Positions 17,991 to 27,589 of a stretch of DNA of 64,000 nt are shown here, in pieces. The notes under the pieces were generated by a model. The model was not told the DNA's origin, ran no database searches, and was given only the letters and a program-made list of their open reading frames with translations. Position numbers and translations under genes: made by a program. The stretch is from JACPPO01 sp965262505 (lineage in GTDB: Bacteria > Acidobacteriota > Vicinamibacteria > Vicinamibacterales > UBA2999): contig CBDHFM010000030.1 of the NCBI GenBank assembly GCA_965262505.1, positions 1,736,001-1,800,000 on the forward strand, given 5' to 3'. Position 1 is the first letter of the stretch, and the number at the start of each line of letters is the position of its first letter.

Positions 17991-19428
17991 GGGGATGTCC
18001 CGGCCGCTGTTGAAACTCGGCGGCGACTCGGGTGACATTCTAAGCGACGTGCTGCGCCTCCCTGGAGTCTCCGAGGCCGAGACGGTGATCTCGGGCGCGG
18101 AGGGCCGCGACGAGCTGCGGCATATCCGCATGTCCCTTCAGGCGCCGGAACCCTTTGGCTGCTTCGAGCACACCCGCGGCGACCCAGCGCAGCATCATCT
18201 GGCCGCCCCGCCAGCGCTTGACGTTGCGTTTGACGTGGCGGGTCCGGCTGATGAGGCTCTCGGCGGCGTTGGTGGTGGCCAGCGAGCGCTGGAGACGGGG
18301 AGCGAGGCCGAGCGTGAGCACGGTCACGGTCTCTTCGAGCCCTTCCCGCACACTGGCCGCCGCGCACGGATGTTCCCGGTCGAGGCGGCGGGCGAGGTTC
18401 CGTAGCAACCGCATCGCGGTCTTCACGTCCTCGTGCTGATAGGCCCGCCGCAGGATGGCCTGCACCCAGGGCCGCTGGCGCGCCGGTAAATGGTCGAGGA
18501 TGTTGCGGGTCTTGTGGACTTGGCAGCGCTGCACCACGGCGGCGCGGCCGAACACCGCAGTCACCGCCGCCCGCAGCGCCTTCGACCCATCGAGCATCAC
18601 CAGCACACTCCGATCGGTGCGCAGGCCACGGCTCTGGAGGTTGGCCAGCAGGCTCTGACAGACGGTCGCGTTCTCCGTCGAGCCTTCCCAGAGCCCGAGG
18701 GCGTGCTTCGTGCCGTCGGCGCCGACCCCCAAGGCGACGACCAGACAGTGCTCGCCGATGTGGACACCGTCGAGGACGAGGCCGACCAGATCCAGGTTCT
18801 CGAGGGGCGTCGCCTGCCACGCGGCCAGTTGCGCGGCGGTCTTGGCGACAAACCGGCGGCTGACGGCGCTCTTACTCACGCTACGGCTGGGGACGTCGGC
18901 CGGGAGCGGCTCCAGACTCCGAGCATAGCCCCGGGTGCTGACACCGACCAACAGCTGCTCGACAGTGCGGCGCCGCAGGGGATCGGTCTGGGCCATCGTC
19001 TGGAAAGTCGGCAGCGGTACTTCCTGGCGGGCCGCGCGGACCCGGGGACGCCGGATTGCCACCTTGCGCCCGCCGAGGACGACCTCACTGGCCACCGTCC
19101 CGGCCCGGGCCGCCGTACGGTCGGCCTGGTGCGCGTACCGCGGGCCACAGATCGCGGTCCGATCGTCTTCGAGCATGGCGTCCAAGACCTGTAACCCTGA
19201 CCGCACCGCGAGCTCGAACAGCTCCGCCTCGGTATCGATCAGCAGCTCGACGAGGGGCAGGCGACGCGGGGGCGGAGATTCAACACCAGCGGCGGGACGG
19301 ACTGTGCGAGACTTCTTCATGGCGGCTCCTTTGCTGTGAGGCGTGTCGCCTCGGGTTGCCCACCACTCGTGTATCACGAGCAGTGAGGAGCCGCCGCGTC
19401 AATTTTCAACAGTCAGTGGGACATCCCC
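17991..19428 (-). mobile_element. IS256-type element, copy 1
   Basis: The 1438-bp element starts GGGGATGTCCCGGCCGCTG and ends CAGTCAGTGGGACATCCCC. It is flanked by the perfect 8-bp duplication ACGGGATA (17983-17990, 19429-19436), as expected for IS256. Confidence 0.92.
18040..19320 (-). CDS. IS256-family (mutator) transposase, copy 1
   Basis: The 426-residue protein starts at MKKSRTVRP after AAAGGAG; a longer in-frame start at 19377 adds 19 residues and is less likely. Transposase_mut features are LVLDGVHIGEHCLVVALGV (first Asp), VLVMLDGSKALRAAV (second Asp), RCQVHKTRNILDHLP (CxxH) and TTNAAESLISRTR (Glu). It is intact. It reads GTVASEV and STRGYARS at the two positions where the copies differ. 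Confidence 0.92.
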   Translation of the reverse strand: MKKSRTVRPAAGVESPPPRRLPLVELLIDTEAELFELAVRSGLQVLDAMLEDDRTAICGPRYAHQADRTAARAGTVASEVVLGGRKVAIRRPRVRAARQEVPLPTFQTMAQTDPLRRRTVEQLLVGVSTRGYARSLEPLPADVPSRSVSKSAVSRRFVAKTAAQLAAWQATPLENLDLVGLVLDGVHIGEHCLVVALGVGADGTKHALGLWEGSTENATVCQSLLANLQSRGLRTDRSVLVMLDGSKALRAAVTAVFGRAAVVQRCQVHKTRNILDHLPARQRPWVQAILRRAYQHEDVKTAMRLLRNLARRLDREHPCAAASVREGLEETVTVLTLGLAPRLQRSLATTNAAESLISRTRHVKRNVKRWRGGQMMLRWVAAGVLEAAKGFRRLKGHADMPQLVAALRARDHRLGLGDSREAQHVA

Positions 19429-20019
19429 ACGGGATATGCTTGCTGGACTTATCGGCCCAGTTCCACTGGAACCCCTCGGCATCAACCAAATTATCGGTGG
19501 TCTTGCCCCAGGTGCATACCTGACCAGGCCCTGTCTCGGAACCCGGTGGGTTCAGCAGTTGGACAAGGGAACCGGAAGGCGTTGTAGGGCCGGTCAGAGC
19601 CTCAGCGTAGGCTTGTACCTTGCCGGGAATCTCAGCCCGCCAGTGGGTGAGATTATCAGCCACTTCAAAAGTGATAGGCACAAACTCGCACCACTGTAAT
19701 CCGTCACCCAACAAATTCGCCATCATCTCCGGGACGCCCCCTGCCTGACCGGAAAAGACTTTCTGAATCGATTCGCGTTGACGCTCATCGGCGCGCTCGT
19801 CAATGAAAAGGCCGAATTTGACGTCTGTTTTTCCAGACCAGAAATTGCCCTCAAAATCTACAAGGGCTATGACACTGAAATCGTCAAGCCGAAGGTCGCC
19901 GTATTCACCCTCCCGGATGTGGTAGACCATCACGCCATTACAGTGATTGTTGGTCGGCGGCTGGGCGAACTCACAAGGACAAGGGATGTTGCAGCTGCAA
20001 ACGTCGAACCAATCGCCCT

Positions 20020-21457
20020 GGGGATGTCCCACTGACTGTTGAAAATTGACGCGGCGGCTCCTCACTGCTCGTGATACACGAGTGGTGGGCAACCCGAGGC
20101 GACACGCCTCACAGCAAAGGAGCCGCCATGAAGAAGTCTCGCACAGTCCGTCCCGCCGCTGGTGTTGAATCTCCGCCCCCGCGTCGCCTGCCCCTCGTCG
20201 AGCTGCTGATCGATACCGAGGCGGAGCTGTTCGAGCTCGCGGTGCGGTCAGGGTTACAGGTCTTGGACGCCATGCTCGAAGACGATCGGACCGCGATCTG
20301 TGGCCCGCGGTACGCGCACCAGGCCGACCGTACGGCGGCCCGGGCCGGGACGGTGGCCAGTGAGGTCGTCCTCGGCGGGCGCAAGGTGGCAATCCGGCGT
20401 CCCCGGGTCCGCGCGGCCCGCCAGGAAGTACCGCTGCCGACTTTCCAGACGATGGCCCAGACCGATCCCCTGCGGCGCCGCACTGTCGAGCAGCTGTTGG
20501 TCGGTGTCAGCACCCGGAGCTATGCTCGGAGTCTGGAGCCGCTCCCGGCCGACGTCCCCAGTCGTAGCGTGAGTAAGAGCGCCGTCAGCCGCCGGTTTGT
20601 CGCCAAGACCGCCGCGCAACTGGCCGCGTGGCAGGCGACGCCCCTCGAGAACCTGGATCTGGTCGGCCTCGTCCTCGACGGTGTCCACATCGGCGAGCAC
20701 TGTCTGGTCGTCGCCTTGGGGGTCGGCGCCGACGGCACGAAGCACGCCCTCGGGCTCTGGGAAGGCTCGACGGAGAACGCGACCGTCTGTCAGAGCCTGC
20801 TGGCCAACCTCCAGAGCCGTGGCCTGCGCACCGATCGGAGTGTGCTGGTGATGCTCGATGGGTCGAAGGCGCTGCGGGCGGCGGTGACTGCGGTGTTCGG
20901 CCGCGCCGCCGTGGTGCAGCGCTGCCAAGTCCACAAGACCCGCAACATCCTCGACCATTTACCGGCGCGCCAGCGGCCCTGGGTGCAGGCCATCCTGCGG
21001 CGGGCCTATCAGCACGAGGACGTGAAGACCGCGATGCGGTTGCTACGGAACCTCGCCCGCCGCCTCGACCGGGAACATCCGTGCGCGGCGGCCAGTGTGC
21101 GGGAAGGGCTCGAAGAGACCGTGACCGTGCTCACGCTCGGCCTCGCTCCCCGTCTCCAGCGCTCGCTGGCCACCACCAACGCCGCCGAGAGCCTCATCAG
21201 CCGGACCCGCCACGTCAAACGCAACGTCAAGCGCTGGCGGGGCGGCCAGATGATGCTGCGCTGGGTCGCCGCGGGTGTGCTCGAAGCAGCCAAAGGGTTC
21301 CGGCGCCTGAAGGGACATGCGGATATGCCGCAGCTCGTCGCGGCCCTCCGCGCCCGAGATCACCGTCTCGGCCTCGGAGACTCCAGGGAGGCGCAGCACG
21401 TCGCTTAGAATGTCACCCGAGTCGCCGCCGAGTTTCAACAGCGGCCGGGACATCCCC
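20020..21457 (+). mobile_element. IS256-type element, copy 2 (opposite orientation)
   Basis: It has the same 1438 bp and ends as copy 1, with a perfect 8-bp duplication ATCGCCCT (20012-20019, 21458-21465). It is the second insertion into the same DUF1326 gene, in the opposite direction to copy 1, and leaves a 583-bp gene segment between the two IS. Confidence 0.92.
20128..21408 (+). CDS. IS256-family transposase, copy 2
   Basis: It is the same 426-residue protein as copy 1 with one visible change (STRSYARS instead of STRGYARS). The DDE-region motifs are unchanged, so it is potentially active. Confidence 0.92.
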   Translation: MKKSRTVRPAAGVESPPPRRLPLVELLIDTEAELFELAVRSGLQVLDAMLEDDRTAICGPRYAHQADRTAARAGTVASEVVLGGRKVAIRRPRVRAARQEVPLPTFQTMAQTDPLRRRTVEQLLVGVSTRSYARSLEPLPADVPSRSVSKSAVSRRFVAKTAAQLAAWQATPLENLDLVGLVLDGVHIGEHCLVVALGVGADGTKHALGLWEGSTENATVCQSLLANLQSRGLRTDRSVLVMLDGSKALRAAVTAVFGRAAVVQRCQVHKTRNILDHLPARQRPWVQAILRRAYQHEDVKTAMRLLRNLARRLDREHPCAAASVREGLEETVTVLTLGLAPRLQRSLATTNAAESLISRTRHVKRNVKRWRGGQMMLRWVAAGVLEAAKGFRRLKGHADMPQLVAALRARDHRLGLGDSREAQHVA

Positions 21458-21748
21458 ATCGCCCTTCATCCACCAGTTAGGAATATCTGCCAAGATTTAG
21501 CCTCCCATCTTTCGAATTATGTTATGTGCCATGTTGGCGCCAACATTGTAAACACCGGGTCCCCTCCCCCGCGAGATACCCTCCGGATATTTCCCTCACC
21601 CCTCCGTCGAGTCCCCGGACACGATGCCGATGGACTTTCGGCCCTGCTCGTCGACGGCCGGAGAACACTACGGAGCGACGGCAGGACGGGCCTTGGCTCG
21701 ATGAAGCGATGGTTTCGCGAACTACTATGCGAGTTTCCTAGAAAAAGA

Positions 21749-21795
21749 TGGAGGCGCCGTCCGGATTTGAACCGGAGATGGAGGTTTTGCAGACC
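21749..21795 (-). tRNA. tRNA-Cys(GCA) 3'-half fragment, possible integration scar
   Basis: On the minus strand the sequence runs GGTCTGCAAAACCTCC, then the T-arm TCCGGTTCAAATCCGGA, then GGCGCCTCCA. This is an anticodon loop with GCA, a perfect 5-bp T-stem, the 3' acceptor strand and CCA. The 5' acceptor strand, D-arm and outer anticodon stem are missing, so it is not a working tRNA. A break inside the anticodon stem is where many tyrosine integrases recombine in tRNA genes. No integrase is visible in the window. Confidence 0.65.
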
Positions 21796-21851
21796 GTCCG
21801 AGGGAGACAAGAACGCTGGCGAATCTGCGACTTTCCTAGGATACTCGCTAG

Positions 21852-23318
21852 CAGCCCGTGGTTAAAGGTCGCCTTCTGACGCGCCAACAGGTAGCAGCTC
21901 GAAACGATGATTCGGCGTAAAAACGGACGCCTGATCGTCGGATGGCGTGTGGTGGTCGCGCCAGCGGCGCTCCACGCGCGTCCACAGCGCGATGACGAGC
22001 GCCACAATCGTCGCCAGGTGGCCCTGCAGGCTCCGCGGCGTGCCGACGCCGACGAGCGACCGCATCAAGAGGCCCAGATTGAAGCCGCCGATATGGACGA
22101 GTAAACGTTTCAGGATGTTGGTGTGCCCTCGCAGATGCGTGCGCCGCATCCCACCGGTTTCAGAGAGATGCGCATTCGGTCGTTCGAGATACTCACTCCG
22201 TCGACGCGACAAGGCCAACCCACGCACGCCCCGGATGCGTCGACGATTCGCGTACACCGCGTCGCGCGCCGCCGCCTGGTGCGTCCAGTTGCGCCGGCCG
22301 CGATCGGGCTCCGCGATATAGGTCCGCAGGTCGAGTGTCGCGAGATCCACCAGCGTCTGATTACTGTGGTATCCCTTGTCGGCCACGACTTCGTCGATGA
22401 TCGCCGTGTGCCCGTCGGTCGCCACCGCCACGGCTTCGAGCTCTTCGGCCGTCGTGGTGACCGTCTCCGCGATCGTCGTCGTATCGCCCTGATCGGCGCC
22501 CTGCACCGTCACGCCCACGATCGCCCCAGTCTCCAGGTCGACGGCGTGCTCAGCCTTGTGGGCCAGATGCGTACGCCCGTCCTTCATTTTCGTGATCCGC
22601 GCATCAGGGTCGTGTGGATGCCGCCAGTCGGTATTGCAGCCCTTCTTCGGGCGCTTGCGATCAAGGCGCGCTAAGTCCGCCCGTGTCGGCGTCTCGATGC
22701 CCGAGACCTGTGCGAGCCGCGTCAAGAACTCCTGATACGTCTCGCCGGAGTCGCGGCGCACGATGCTCCGCAAGGCGGCATTGGCTTCGAGGGTCGTGGC
22801 ATCGATCCCGATCGTCTTGCCCTTCACGCGATCGGCCGTCGCCAGCACCTGCAGGATCCACGTGAAGACCGCCCGGTGCGTCTCGAGGTCGATCAGCCGC
22901 CGCGTCCGGGAGATCGTCGAGTGCTCGGGTGTCGCCTCATCGAGGCCCAACCCGAGAAAGCCGCGCAGCGCCAGCGAGTCGGCAGTCCGCCAGGCGATCC
23001 CACGCTCCGAATCGATGCCCTCGAAGTACCCGATCAAGAGCAGCCGGAAATAGGTCCCCGGCAGCAGACTGGGACGGCCGACCGTCGCGGCGTAGAACGG
23101 GGCGCACTGCGCCTCGACGCACGCGTCGAACGCGTGCGTGTCCAGGACCTGATTTAGCCGCTGATAGAACGGATGCCCGCCCGTAACCGGCAACGCGTTC
23201 GTCGCGATCCACAATCCGGGTGTCCGTGCCCGGTCCTTACGTCGACTCATGGCCATGCGGGAGTGTAGTACGCGGGATCAGTCGTGTCGATCCCTTTCGG
23301 CCCTTTAACCACAGGCTG
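21852..23318 (-). mobile_element. IS1182-type element, complete copy 2
   Basis: It is 1467 bp, with ends as in copy 1, and CTAG at both flanks (21848-21851 and 23319-23322). Confidence 0.9.
21862..23256 (-). CDS. IS1182-type DDE transposase, copy 2
   Basis: The 464-residue protein is identical to copy 1 except V for A in RLAQVSGIE. All catalytic blocks are intact. Confidence 0.88.
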   Translation of the reverse strand: MAMSRRKDRARTPGLWIATNALPVTGGHPFYQRLNQVLDTHAFDACVEAQCAPFYAATVGRPSLLPGTYFRLLLIGYFEGIDSERGIAWRTADSLALRGFLGLGLDEATPEHSTISRTRRLIDLETHRAVFTWILQVLATADRVKGKTIGIDATTLEANAALRSIVRRDSGETYQEFLTRLAQVSGIETPTRADLARLDRKRPKKGCNTDWRHPHDPDARITKMKDGRTHLAHKAEHAVDLETGAIVGVTVQGADQGDTTTIAETVTTTAEELEAVAVATDGHTAIIDEVVADKGYHSNQTLVDLATLDLRTYIAEPDRGRRNWTHQAAARDAVYANRRRIRGVRGLALSRRRSEYLERPNAHLSETGGMRRTHLRGHTNILKRLLVHIGGFNLGLLMRSLVGVGTPRSLQGHLATIVALVIALWTRVERRWRDHHTPSDDQASVFTPNHRFELLPVGASEGDL

Positions 23319-23330
23319 CTAGGTCACATC

Positions 23331-23380
23331 CTACCGAGACCTACCGGATACTACCGAGTAGTACTGCGTAAGCTACCGTA
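23331..23380 (+). promoter_or_regulatory. Tandem 10-bp repeats upstream of the Ser/Thr kinase gene
   Basis: Three consecutive units CTACCGAGAC, CTACCGGATA and CTACCGAGTA are followed by two degenerate units (GTACTGCGTA, AGCTACCGTA). The 10-bp period keeps the CTACCG cores on one face of the helix, as in direct-repeat operators. They lie 100-150 bp before the kinase ATG at 23481 and right after an IS1182 end. A regulatory role is inferred. Confidence 0.4.
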
Positions 23381-23813
23381 GTCAGGGCCGCTAGCACTGG
23401 AATCGACGGCGCGCACGTCGTGGTACTCTTCGCGTGTCCCGATGGGACGGCTCGTTCATCGAACCGGGTGGAGTACCACGATGGCTGGGTTTCGGACCGT
23501 TTTTCCCCCCGGAGCAGATTCCTCGAGTGCGGAGGCCACGACTGACTTCGCCGGCCTGGAATCGAAAGTCCAGAAGAATACGTATCGGCGTCTCTCGCAG
23601 CTCGCGGCCCTCATGGGCGCTCTCATACTGATCGCCTATACCGCCGACCTGCTCCTCGGAGTCTTCACCGATCTCGTCGAACGTCCGATCAGCACCTACA
23701 TTCTCGGGGTTCCGCTGGTGGCTGTCTCGGCGGCGGTCGCCTGGATCTGTCGGAAGGGCAGGCTCCCACCGAGGCGGTTCCCGGCTCTGGCTATCACCTA
23801 CGAGGTCTTCTTC

Positions 23814-25251
23814 GGGGATGTCCCGGCCGCTGTTGAAACTCGGCGGCGACTCGGGTGACATTCTAAGCGACGTGCTGCGCCTCCCTGGAGTCTCCGAGGC
23901 CGAGACGGTGATCTCGGGCGCGGAGGGCCGCGACGAGCTGCGGCATATCCGCATGTCCCTTCAGGCGCCGGAACCCTTTGGCTGCTTCGAGCACACCCGC
24001 GGCGACCCAGCGCAGCATCATCTGGCCGCCCCGCCAGCGCTTGACGTTGCGTTTGACGTGGCGGGTCCGGCTGATGAGGCTCTCGGCGGCGTTGGTGGTG
24101 GCCAGCGAGCGCTGGAGACGGGGAGCGAGGCCGAGCGTGAGCACGGTCACGGTCTCTTCGAGCCCTTCCCGCACACTGGCCGCCGCGCACGGATGTTCCC
24201 GGTCGAGGCGGCGGGCGAGGTTCCGTAGCAACCGCATCGCGGTCTTCACGTCCTCGTGCTGATAGGCCCGCCGCAGGATGGCCTGCACCCAGGGCCGCTG
24301 GCGCGCCGGTAAATGGTCGAGGATGTTGCGGGTCTTGTGGACTTGGCAGCGCTGCACCACGGCGGCGCGGCCGAACACCGCAGTCACCGCCGCCCGCAGC
24401 GCCTTCGACCCATCGAGCATCACCAGCACACTCCGATCGGTGCGCAGGCCACGGCTCTGGAGGTTGGCCAGCAGGCTCTGACAGACGGTCGCGTTCTCCG
24501 TCGAGCCTTCCCAGAGCCCGAGGGCGTGCTTCGTGCCGTCGGCGCCGACCCCCAAGGCGACGACCAGACAGTGCTCGCCGATGTGGACACCGTCGAGGAC
24601 GAGGCCGACCAGATCCAGGTTCTCGAGGGGCGTCGCCTGCCACGCGGCCAGTTGCGCGGCGGTCTTGGCGACAAACCGGCGGCTGACGGCGCTCTTACTC
24701 ACGCTACGGCTGGGGACGTCGGCCGGGAGCGGCTCCAGACTCCGAGCATAGCCCCGGGTGCTGACACCGACCAACAGCTGCTCGACAGTGCGGCGCCGCA
24801 GGGGATCGGTCTGGGCCATCGTCTGGAAAGTCGGCAGCGGTACTTCCTGGCGGGCCGCGCGGACCCGGGGACGCCGGATTGCCACCTTGCGCCCGCCGAG
24901 GACGACCTCACTGACCACCGTCCCGGCCCGGGCCGCCGTACGGTCGGCCTGGTGCGCGTACCGCGGGCCACAGATCGCGGTCCGATCGTCTTCGAGCATG
25001 GCGTCCAAGACCTGTAACCCTGACCGCACCGCGAGCTCGAACAGCTCCGCCTCGGTATCGATCAGCAGCTCGACGAGGGGCAGGCGACGCGGGGGCGGAG
25101 ATTCAACACCAGCGGCGGGACGGACTGTGCGAGACTTCTTCATGGCGGCTCCTTTGCTGTGAGGCGTGTCGCCTCGGGTTGCCCACCACTCGTGTATCAC
25201 GAGCAGTGAGGAGCCGCCGCGTCAATTTTCAACAGTCAGTGGGACATCCCC
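23814..25251 (-). mobile_element. IS256-type element, copy 3
   Basis: It is 1438 bp with the same ends as copies 1 and 2. A perfect 8-bp duplication TCTTCTTC flanks it (23806-23813, 25252-25259), inside the kinase gene and antisense to it. Confidence 0.92.
23863..25143 (-). CDS. IS256-family transposase, copy 3
   Basis: The 426-residue protein is identical to copy 1 except GTVVSEV for GTVASEV. It is intact and potentially active. Confidence 0.92.
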   Translation of the reverse strand: MKKSRTVRPAAGVESPPPRRLPLVELLIDTEAELFELAVRSGLQVLDAMLEDDRTAICGPRYAHQADRTAARAGTVVSEVVLGGRKVAIRRPRVRAARQEVPLPTFQTMAQTDPLRRRTVEQLLVGVSTRGYARSLEPLPADVPSRSVSKSAVSRRFVAKTAAQLAAWQATPLENLDLVGLVLDGVHIGEHCLVVALGVGADGTKHALGLWEGSTENATVCQSLLANLQSRGLRTDRSVLVMLDGSKALRAAVTAVFGRAAVVQRCQVHKTRNILDHLPARQRPWVQAILRRAYQHEDVKTAMRLLRNLARRLDREHPCAAASVREGLEETVTVLTLGLAPRLQRSLATTNAAESLISRTRHVKRNVKRWRGGQMMLRWVAAGVLEAAKGFRRLKGHADMPQLVAALRARDHRLGLGDSREAQHVA

Positions 25252-26603
25252 TCTTCTTCTGTTGGACCATTACCGCGAGCGACCAGCTCGGTTGGCAGAC
25301 CGCCGTCGGTGACGGCGGACTCTACGGGATCTGGGGTTTCCCTTCTGCGGCTTTGTGGGTCGTCGTGTTTGCCGTCGCCGTCCCGCTGTCGCCACGCCTC
25401 CATCTGCTGGGATCCTTGCTGTCAGTCCTCGCGATCCCGGTGTTCTTGTTCTTGTCGCTCTCGCTGATCGATGCGGCGCCGGTCCACCCTGAACTGATCT
25501 CCATGGTGCTCGTGCAGCTCACGTCTCCGGCGCTGGTTGCCGTGGCGTTCGCATATTACGCCGCTCGGGTCGTGTTCGGTCTTGCCCGTGAGCTCTCCTC
25601 GGCGCGTCAGATCGGGACCTATCGGCTGACGCAGCAGCTCGGCAAAGGCGGGATGGGCGAAGTGTGGCGGGCCGAGCATGAGATGCTTGCGCGTCCGGCA
25701 GCCATCAAGCTGATTCGGGCCGACCTGGCGGGAACCGTCGACCCTTCGTCCTCCAAGCCCTATCTGCAGCGTTTCCAGCGGGAGGTCCAGGCGACGGCGA
25801 ACCTCCGATCCCCTCACACCATCGAGGTGTACGACTATGGGATCTCCGACGATGGAACCTTCTACTACGTGATGGAGCTCTTAGACGGCCTCGACCTCGA
25901 CGAACTCGTCAGAAAACATGGACCGCTTCCGGCGGGGCGGGTCACTCATATTCTTCGACAAGCTTGCCACTCCCTGGGCGAGGCGCACCAGCACGGGTTG
26001 GTCCACCGGGACATCAAGCCGGCCAACATCTTCCTCTGCCGACACGGGCGTGACGTCGACGTTGTGAAGATCCTGGACTTCGGCCTGGTGAAGGAAATCG
26101 AGACAACGAACGACGTGACTCAGCTCGGTGTGACGCAGGCTGGCGTGTTCGTCGGTACGCCGGCGTGCGCCGCCCCCGAAACGGCATCAGAACAAGTAGG
26201 TCCGAAGAGCGATATCTACTCGCTCGGCTGCGTCGCGTTCTGGCTGCTCACTGGGAGGAACGTCTTCGAGGCGCAGAGCACCATGCAGATGCTCGTGAAG
26301 CACATCAAGGAACCTCCGGCACCGCCCTCGAGGTTCGCCGAGGAGGATGTTCCCTCGGAACTCGACCGAATCCTGTTGGACTGCCTGGAGAAAGATCCCG
26401 AACAGCGTGTGGCGTCGGCGGACGAACTGGACCAGAGGTTGGCGGCGGTGCAGCAATCCGTGCCCTGGCCTGCGGACAAGGCTCGGCAATGGTGGGAGCT
26501 TCATAGACCGCAGCGCTCCGATACGGAAGCCGTTCGCGGGTCTCTGCGGCGCGCAACCGAATCCGAGCGGGTTTGACTTCGGCCGGAGCTGCGCCCCGGT
26601 CAG

Positions 26604-26636
26604 CCGATAGGAACTATTAGCAGGGTCGAAAGTTAG
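26604..26636 (+). repeat. Recurring 30-bp motif, site C
   Basis: CCGATAGGAACT then ATTAGCAGGGTCGAAAG, 27 bp after the kinase stop and directly before an IS3 element. It is related to sites A, B and D. Confidence 0.55.
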
Positions 26637-26683
26637 CCGAAGATGTACCGCCACGGATTTCTTGGACAGCCGGGTGAGTGTAT

Positions 26684-27589
26684 TCACGCGGCCGTGGTGA
26701 GCGCAACCGCGCGACGGACGACGGCGGGTGCGCGGAAGCCGAGTCGCTCGATCAACCACTGCTGGTTATAGGTCTCCTTGAAGGTGCGCAGCGCCTGCTG
26801 CAAGTCCTCGACATCCGTAAAGTGGCGCACCCACAGCAGCTGTTCCTTGAGGGTGCGGAAGAACCGTTCGATGCAGCCGTTCCCCTCGGGCTGGCGGACG
26901 AAGGCCGGTGATGACACGATGCCGAGGAACCGGAGCTCGGCGTGAAAGTCGTTGCTCATGTACTGACTGCCGTAGTCGTGGCGCATCGTGAGCCCGCTCG
27001 CGACGCCGGCGGCCATCGTCCCGAAGTGATCTCGGACGCCCTGGCGCACCGGCTCCAACGCCTCGAAGCGCGTGCCGGACTTCGCCGCGTGTAGTCCCAC
27101 ACATTCGGCCGTGCAGTGATCGATCGCCCCGACGATCGTGACGTGGCCGTCCGCCAGCGTCACGGTGGCCGTCGCATCGGTGCCCCACATCACGTTGGGA
27201 CTGGCGGTGACGATGGTGCCGTCGTGGGGACGGGCGGCGACCGGCGTGGGCAGCCGCGCAGGGCCGAGCAAGTCGGCAGCGCGCATCACGACCAACGTCC
27301 GACGTTTCGACGTGCGCAGCCCCTGCACCCGCAAGCGCGCCCAGATCTTGCGGTGCCCTTCGCCGTGGAACGGACTCGCGGCGATCACGGCCCGGACCGC
27401 GGCCGTCAGCGCCGCATCCGACTGGGGCGGCTTGGGTCCGCGCTTGGCCACCGGCGTCGGCCGGGCGCGCCGGGTCCGTTGCGCGTAGACCGTCGAGCGC
27501 GGCACCTGCCACACGCGCGTGACGCGGGCGATGCCGTACGGCCGGTGAGTGGAGGGCGAAGTCTCGTGACGCATCGCTTCGACCTCCAC
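26684..27589 (-). CDS. IS3-family OrfB (second type)
   Basis: The 301-residue integrase core includes an HTH_21-type region (SPFHGEGHRKIWARL), VMWGTDATATV (first Asp), MRHDYGSQYMSNDF (second Asp) and PEGNGCIERFFRTLKEQLLW (Glu). It overlaps OrfA. It differs clearly in sequence from the OrfB at 12.5 kb, so two separate IS3 subgroups are present. Confidence 0.85.
   Translation of the reverse strand: MEVEAMRHETSPSTHRPYGIARVTRVWQVPRSTVYAQRTRRARPTPVAKRGPKPPQSDAALTAAVRAVIAASPFHGEGHRKIWARLRVQGLRTSKRRTLVVMRAADLLGPARLPTPVAARPHDGTIVTASPNVMWGTDATATVTLADGHVTIVGAIDHCTAECVGLHAAKSGTRFEALEPVRQGVRDHFGTMAAGVASGLTMRHDYGSQYMSNDFHAELRFLGIVSSPAFVRQPEGNGCIERFFRTLKEQLLWVRHFTDVEDLQQALRTFKETYNQQWLIERLGFRAPAVVRRAVALTTAA

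Larger units (their letters stand above)
17960..21493 (-). pseudogene. DUF1326-family protein interrupted by two IS256 elements
   Basis: Three pieces (21493-21466, 20019-19437, 17990-17960) join exactly when both IS256 copies and one repeat of each 8-bp duplication are removed. The result is 213 residues ending HIPFDWTGPS. The body has DWFDVCSCNIPCPCEFAQPP, GVMVYHIREGEYGDLRLDD, GLFIDERADERQR, ALTGPTTPSG and NPPGSETGPG, characteristic of DUF1326. The Cys cluster CSCNIPCPC suggests metal or cofactor binding. The most plausible start is the TTG at 21493, 7 bases after GGAGG; a downstream ATG (MKGDW) is the alternative. The usual DUF2182 membrane partner is not nearby. Confidence 0.85.
23481..26576 (+). 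pseudogene. Membrane-anchored Ser/Thr protein kinase, interrupted by IS256
   Basis: The parts 23481-23813 and 25260-26576 join in frame (AITYEVFF-CWTITASDQ) and give 549 residues. The ATG at 23481 has GGAG 7 bases upstream. The N-terminal ~230 residues hold several hydrophobic segments. A Hanks-type kinase follows: glycine loop GKGGMGEVWRAEH (~239), Lys in AAIKLIR (~261), HRDIKPAN (~360), LDFGLVKE (~384), PETASEQVGPKSDIYSLGC. The membrane part precedes the kinase domain, unlike the common kinase-TM-sensor order. The IS256 separates the first membrane segments from the rest, so the kinase should be non-functional now. Confidence 0.85.

Noticed and set aside
17991..21457. Composite transposon bounded by two inverted IS256 copies
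   Set aside because: Each IS has its own perfect 8-bp duplication and the DNA between is the middle of the host DUF1326 gene, so these are two separate insertions.
21749..21795. Functional tRNA-Cys gene
   Set aside because: The 5' acceptor strand and D-arm are missing and the outer anticodon stem does not pair.
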